A stretch of 7,452 nt of DNA from Frankiales bacterium. GTDB lineage: Bacteria; Actinomycetota; Actinomycetes; Mycobacteriales; SCTD01. The stretch is taken from positions 1 through 7,452 of the forward strand of contig SCTD01000604.1 in the NCBI GenBank assembly GCA_004299215.1, written 5' to 3'. Position 1 is the stretch's first letter. Every line of letters begins with the position of its first letter. Shown piece by piece: positions 6,820-7,452 of this stretch. Made by a program: the position numbers and the translations under genes. Under the pieces are notes generated by a model. That model was not told the origin of the DNA, searched no databases, and was given only the letters and a program-made list of their open reading frames with translations.

Positions 6820-6826
6820 AAGGAGG
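6820..6826 (+). promoter_or_regulatory. Strong Shine-Dalgarno of the DUF222 gene
   Basis: AAGGAGG is a full anti-16S match, 6 bases before the ATG at 6833. It is the strongest ribosome binding site in the window and fixes the start. With a tight repressor site just above it, it suggests a gene meant to be silent and then made fast. Confidence 0.85.
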
Positions 6827-6832
6827 TGGCGC

Positions 6833-7452
6833 ATGACCCGACAGCTGGATGCGTCCGCCTTCTGGCTGACCGTGGGCGACCCGGGGCCGTTCCCGGAGCC
6901 GGCTGACGAGCCGGGCTGCTCCGGCTTGTGCGCGTGCTGCCTGGTGGACGAGGGCGCTGTCGCGGAGCCGGTCGATTGGGCGCTTCCCGGGGTGGCGCGC
7001 CCGGCGCCCGCTCCGTCGCCGGTGCTGGGAGACCTCGAGCGGTCGCTGGATGCGCTGGCAACGCACGGGCCGGTGTCGGGGAACCGGCAGGACACGCTGA
7101 CCCTGCTCCGGCTGGCGGAGCGGGCGCGGGGGCTGGCGCTGCGCGAGCTTGCGGAGATGGATGCGACCGGTGGTCATCTGCGCCCGGGGGTGCAGAGCAC
7201 GACCGCGACGTGGTTGCGGGACGCCCGGCACGTCACCGACACGGCGGCGCGGGCGACGGTGTCGCTGGCGACGACGCTCCGCGACGACCTGCCGGTGGTG
7301 GGCGACCTGCTGATGGGTGGCGCGATCACGCTCGAGCACGCCTCGTCGGTGGTGACCGGCGTGCGCGGGCTGGACCGTGACGTGGTGCGGGCGGCGCAGG
7401 ACGGGCTGGGCGCGCTGGCGCAGGTCACCGACCCGGTCGACCTGCGCAAGCG
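6833..7452 (+). CDS. DUF222 domain protein (13E12-repeat type, probable HNH endonuclease), 3' truncated
   Basis: Codons 1-206 are open to the window edge. The first 60 residues are a variable, Pro/Gly/Asp-rich leader with a cysteine cluster (C29, C33, C35, C36). From about residue 64 the DUF222 domain begins: VLGDLERSLDALATHGP, the helix LTLLRLAERARGLALRELAEMDATGGHLR (about 89-117), QSTTATWLRDARHVTDTAAR (121-140), then LRDDLPVVGDLLMGGAITLEHASSVV (149-174), the family's typical LPxxxxAxxxGxIxxEHA block. DUF222 proteins in actinobacteria usually carry an HNH nuclease domain at the C-terminus. That part lies beyond the window, so nuclease activity is inferred, not seen. The perfect SOS box in the promoter agrees with reports that some mycobacterial 13E12-family genes belong to the LexA regulon. 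Such genes are multicopy and have a disputed role (repetitive or possibly mobile). Divergent from the 41-aa gene. Confidence 0.92.
   Translation, partial: MTRQLDASAFWLTVGDPGPFPEPADEPGCSGLCACCLVDEGAVAEPVDWALPGVARPAPAPSPVLGDLERSLDALATHGPVSGNRQDTLTLLRLAERARGLALRELAEMDATGGHLRPGVQSTTATWLRDARHVTDTAARATVSLATTLRDDLPVVGDLLMGGAITLEHASSVVTGVRGLDRDVVRAAQDGLGALAQVTDPVDLRK

Noticed and set aside
6928..7380. A 150-codon plus-strand frame inside the DUF222 gene
   Set aside because: It is a shifted reading of the DUF222 coding sequence, Gly/Ala/Arg-rich, without its own ribosome site.

Overview
The window is very GC-rich DNA (by eye above 70%), with codons that end almost always in G or C. It looks like a chromosomal stretch of a high-GC actinobacterium. 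Supporting signs are a furA-katG pair, an actinobacterial-type YbaK/ProX-like protein, a YbjN-domain protein, a DUF222 (13E12-repeat type) gene and a LexA box of the actinobacterial form. A Nocardioides-like or related lineage fits, but the sequence alone does not fix the genus.

Positions 1-2496 read on the plus strand. They hold the C-terminal tail of an unidentified protein, a 48-residue small protein with a hydrophobic N-terminus, a YbaK/ProX-like aminoacyl-tRNA deacylase domain protein, and then a tight run of YbjN-domain protein, thioredoxin-fold protein and family 3 O-methyltransferase. A near-perfect 16-bp hairpin at 2503-2539 separates this convergent block from katG and probably terminates transcription from both sides.

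Positions 2554-6694 read on the minus strand. In transcription order they hold a 41-residue small protein, an MTH1187/YkoF-type thiamine-binding protein, an orphan protein with a HARE-HTH-like N-terminus, the Fur-family regulator furA, and the catalase-peroxidase katG. The furA stop and the katG GTG start overlap by four bases, which is the classic redox-sensing repressor and peroxide-detoxification unit of actinobacteria.

Positions 6695-6832 are a divergent intergenic region. It carries a strong sigma-70-type promoter with a perfect actinobacterial SOS box (TCGAAC-N4-GTTCGA) just after its -10 element. The promoter drives a DUF222 gene that runs off the window end. A second, more tentative DNA-damage promoter of the PafBC (RecA-independent) type lies upstream of the YbjN gene. 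The theme is therefore stress defence: peroxide (katG/furA), thiol redox (thioredoxin) and DNA damage (SOS-controlled DUF222 gene). I see no insertion sequence, tRNA, rRNA or CRISPR. No gene-free stretch exceeds about 140 bases.
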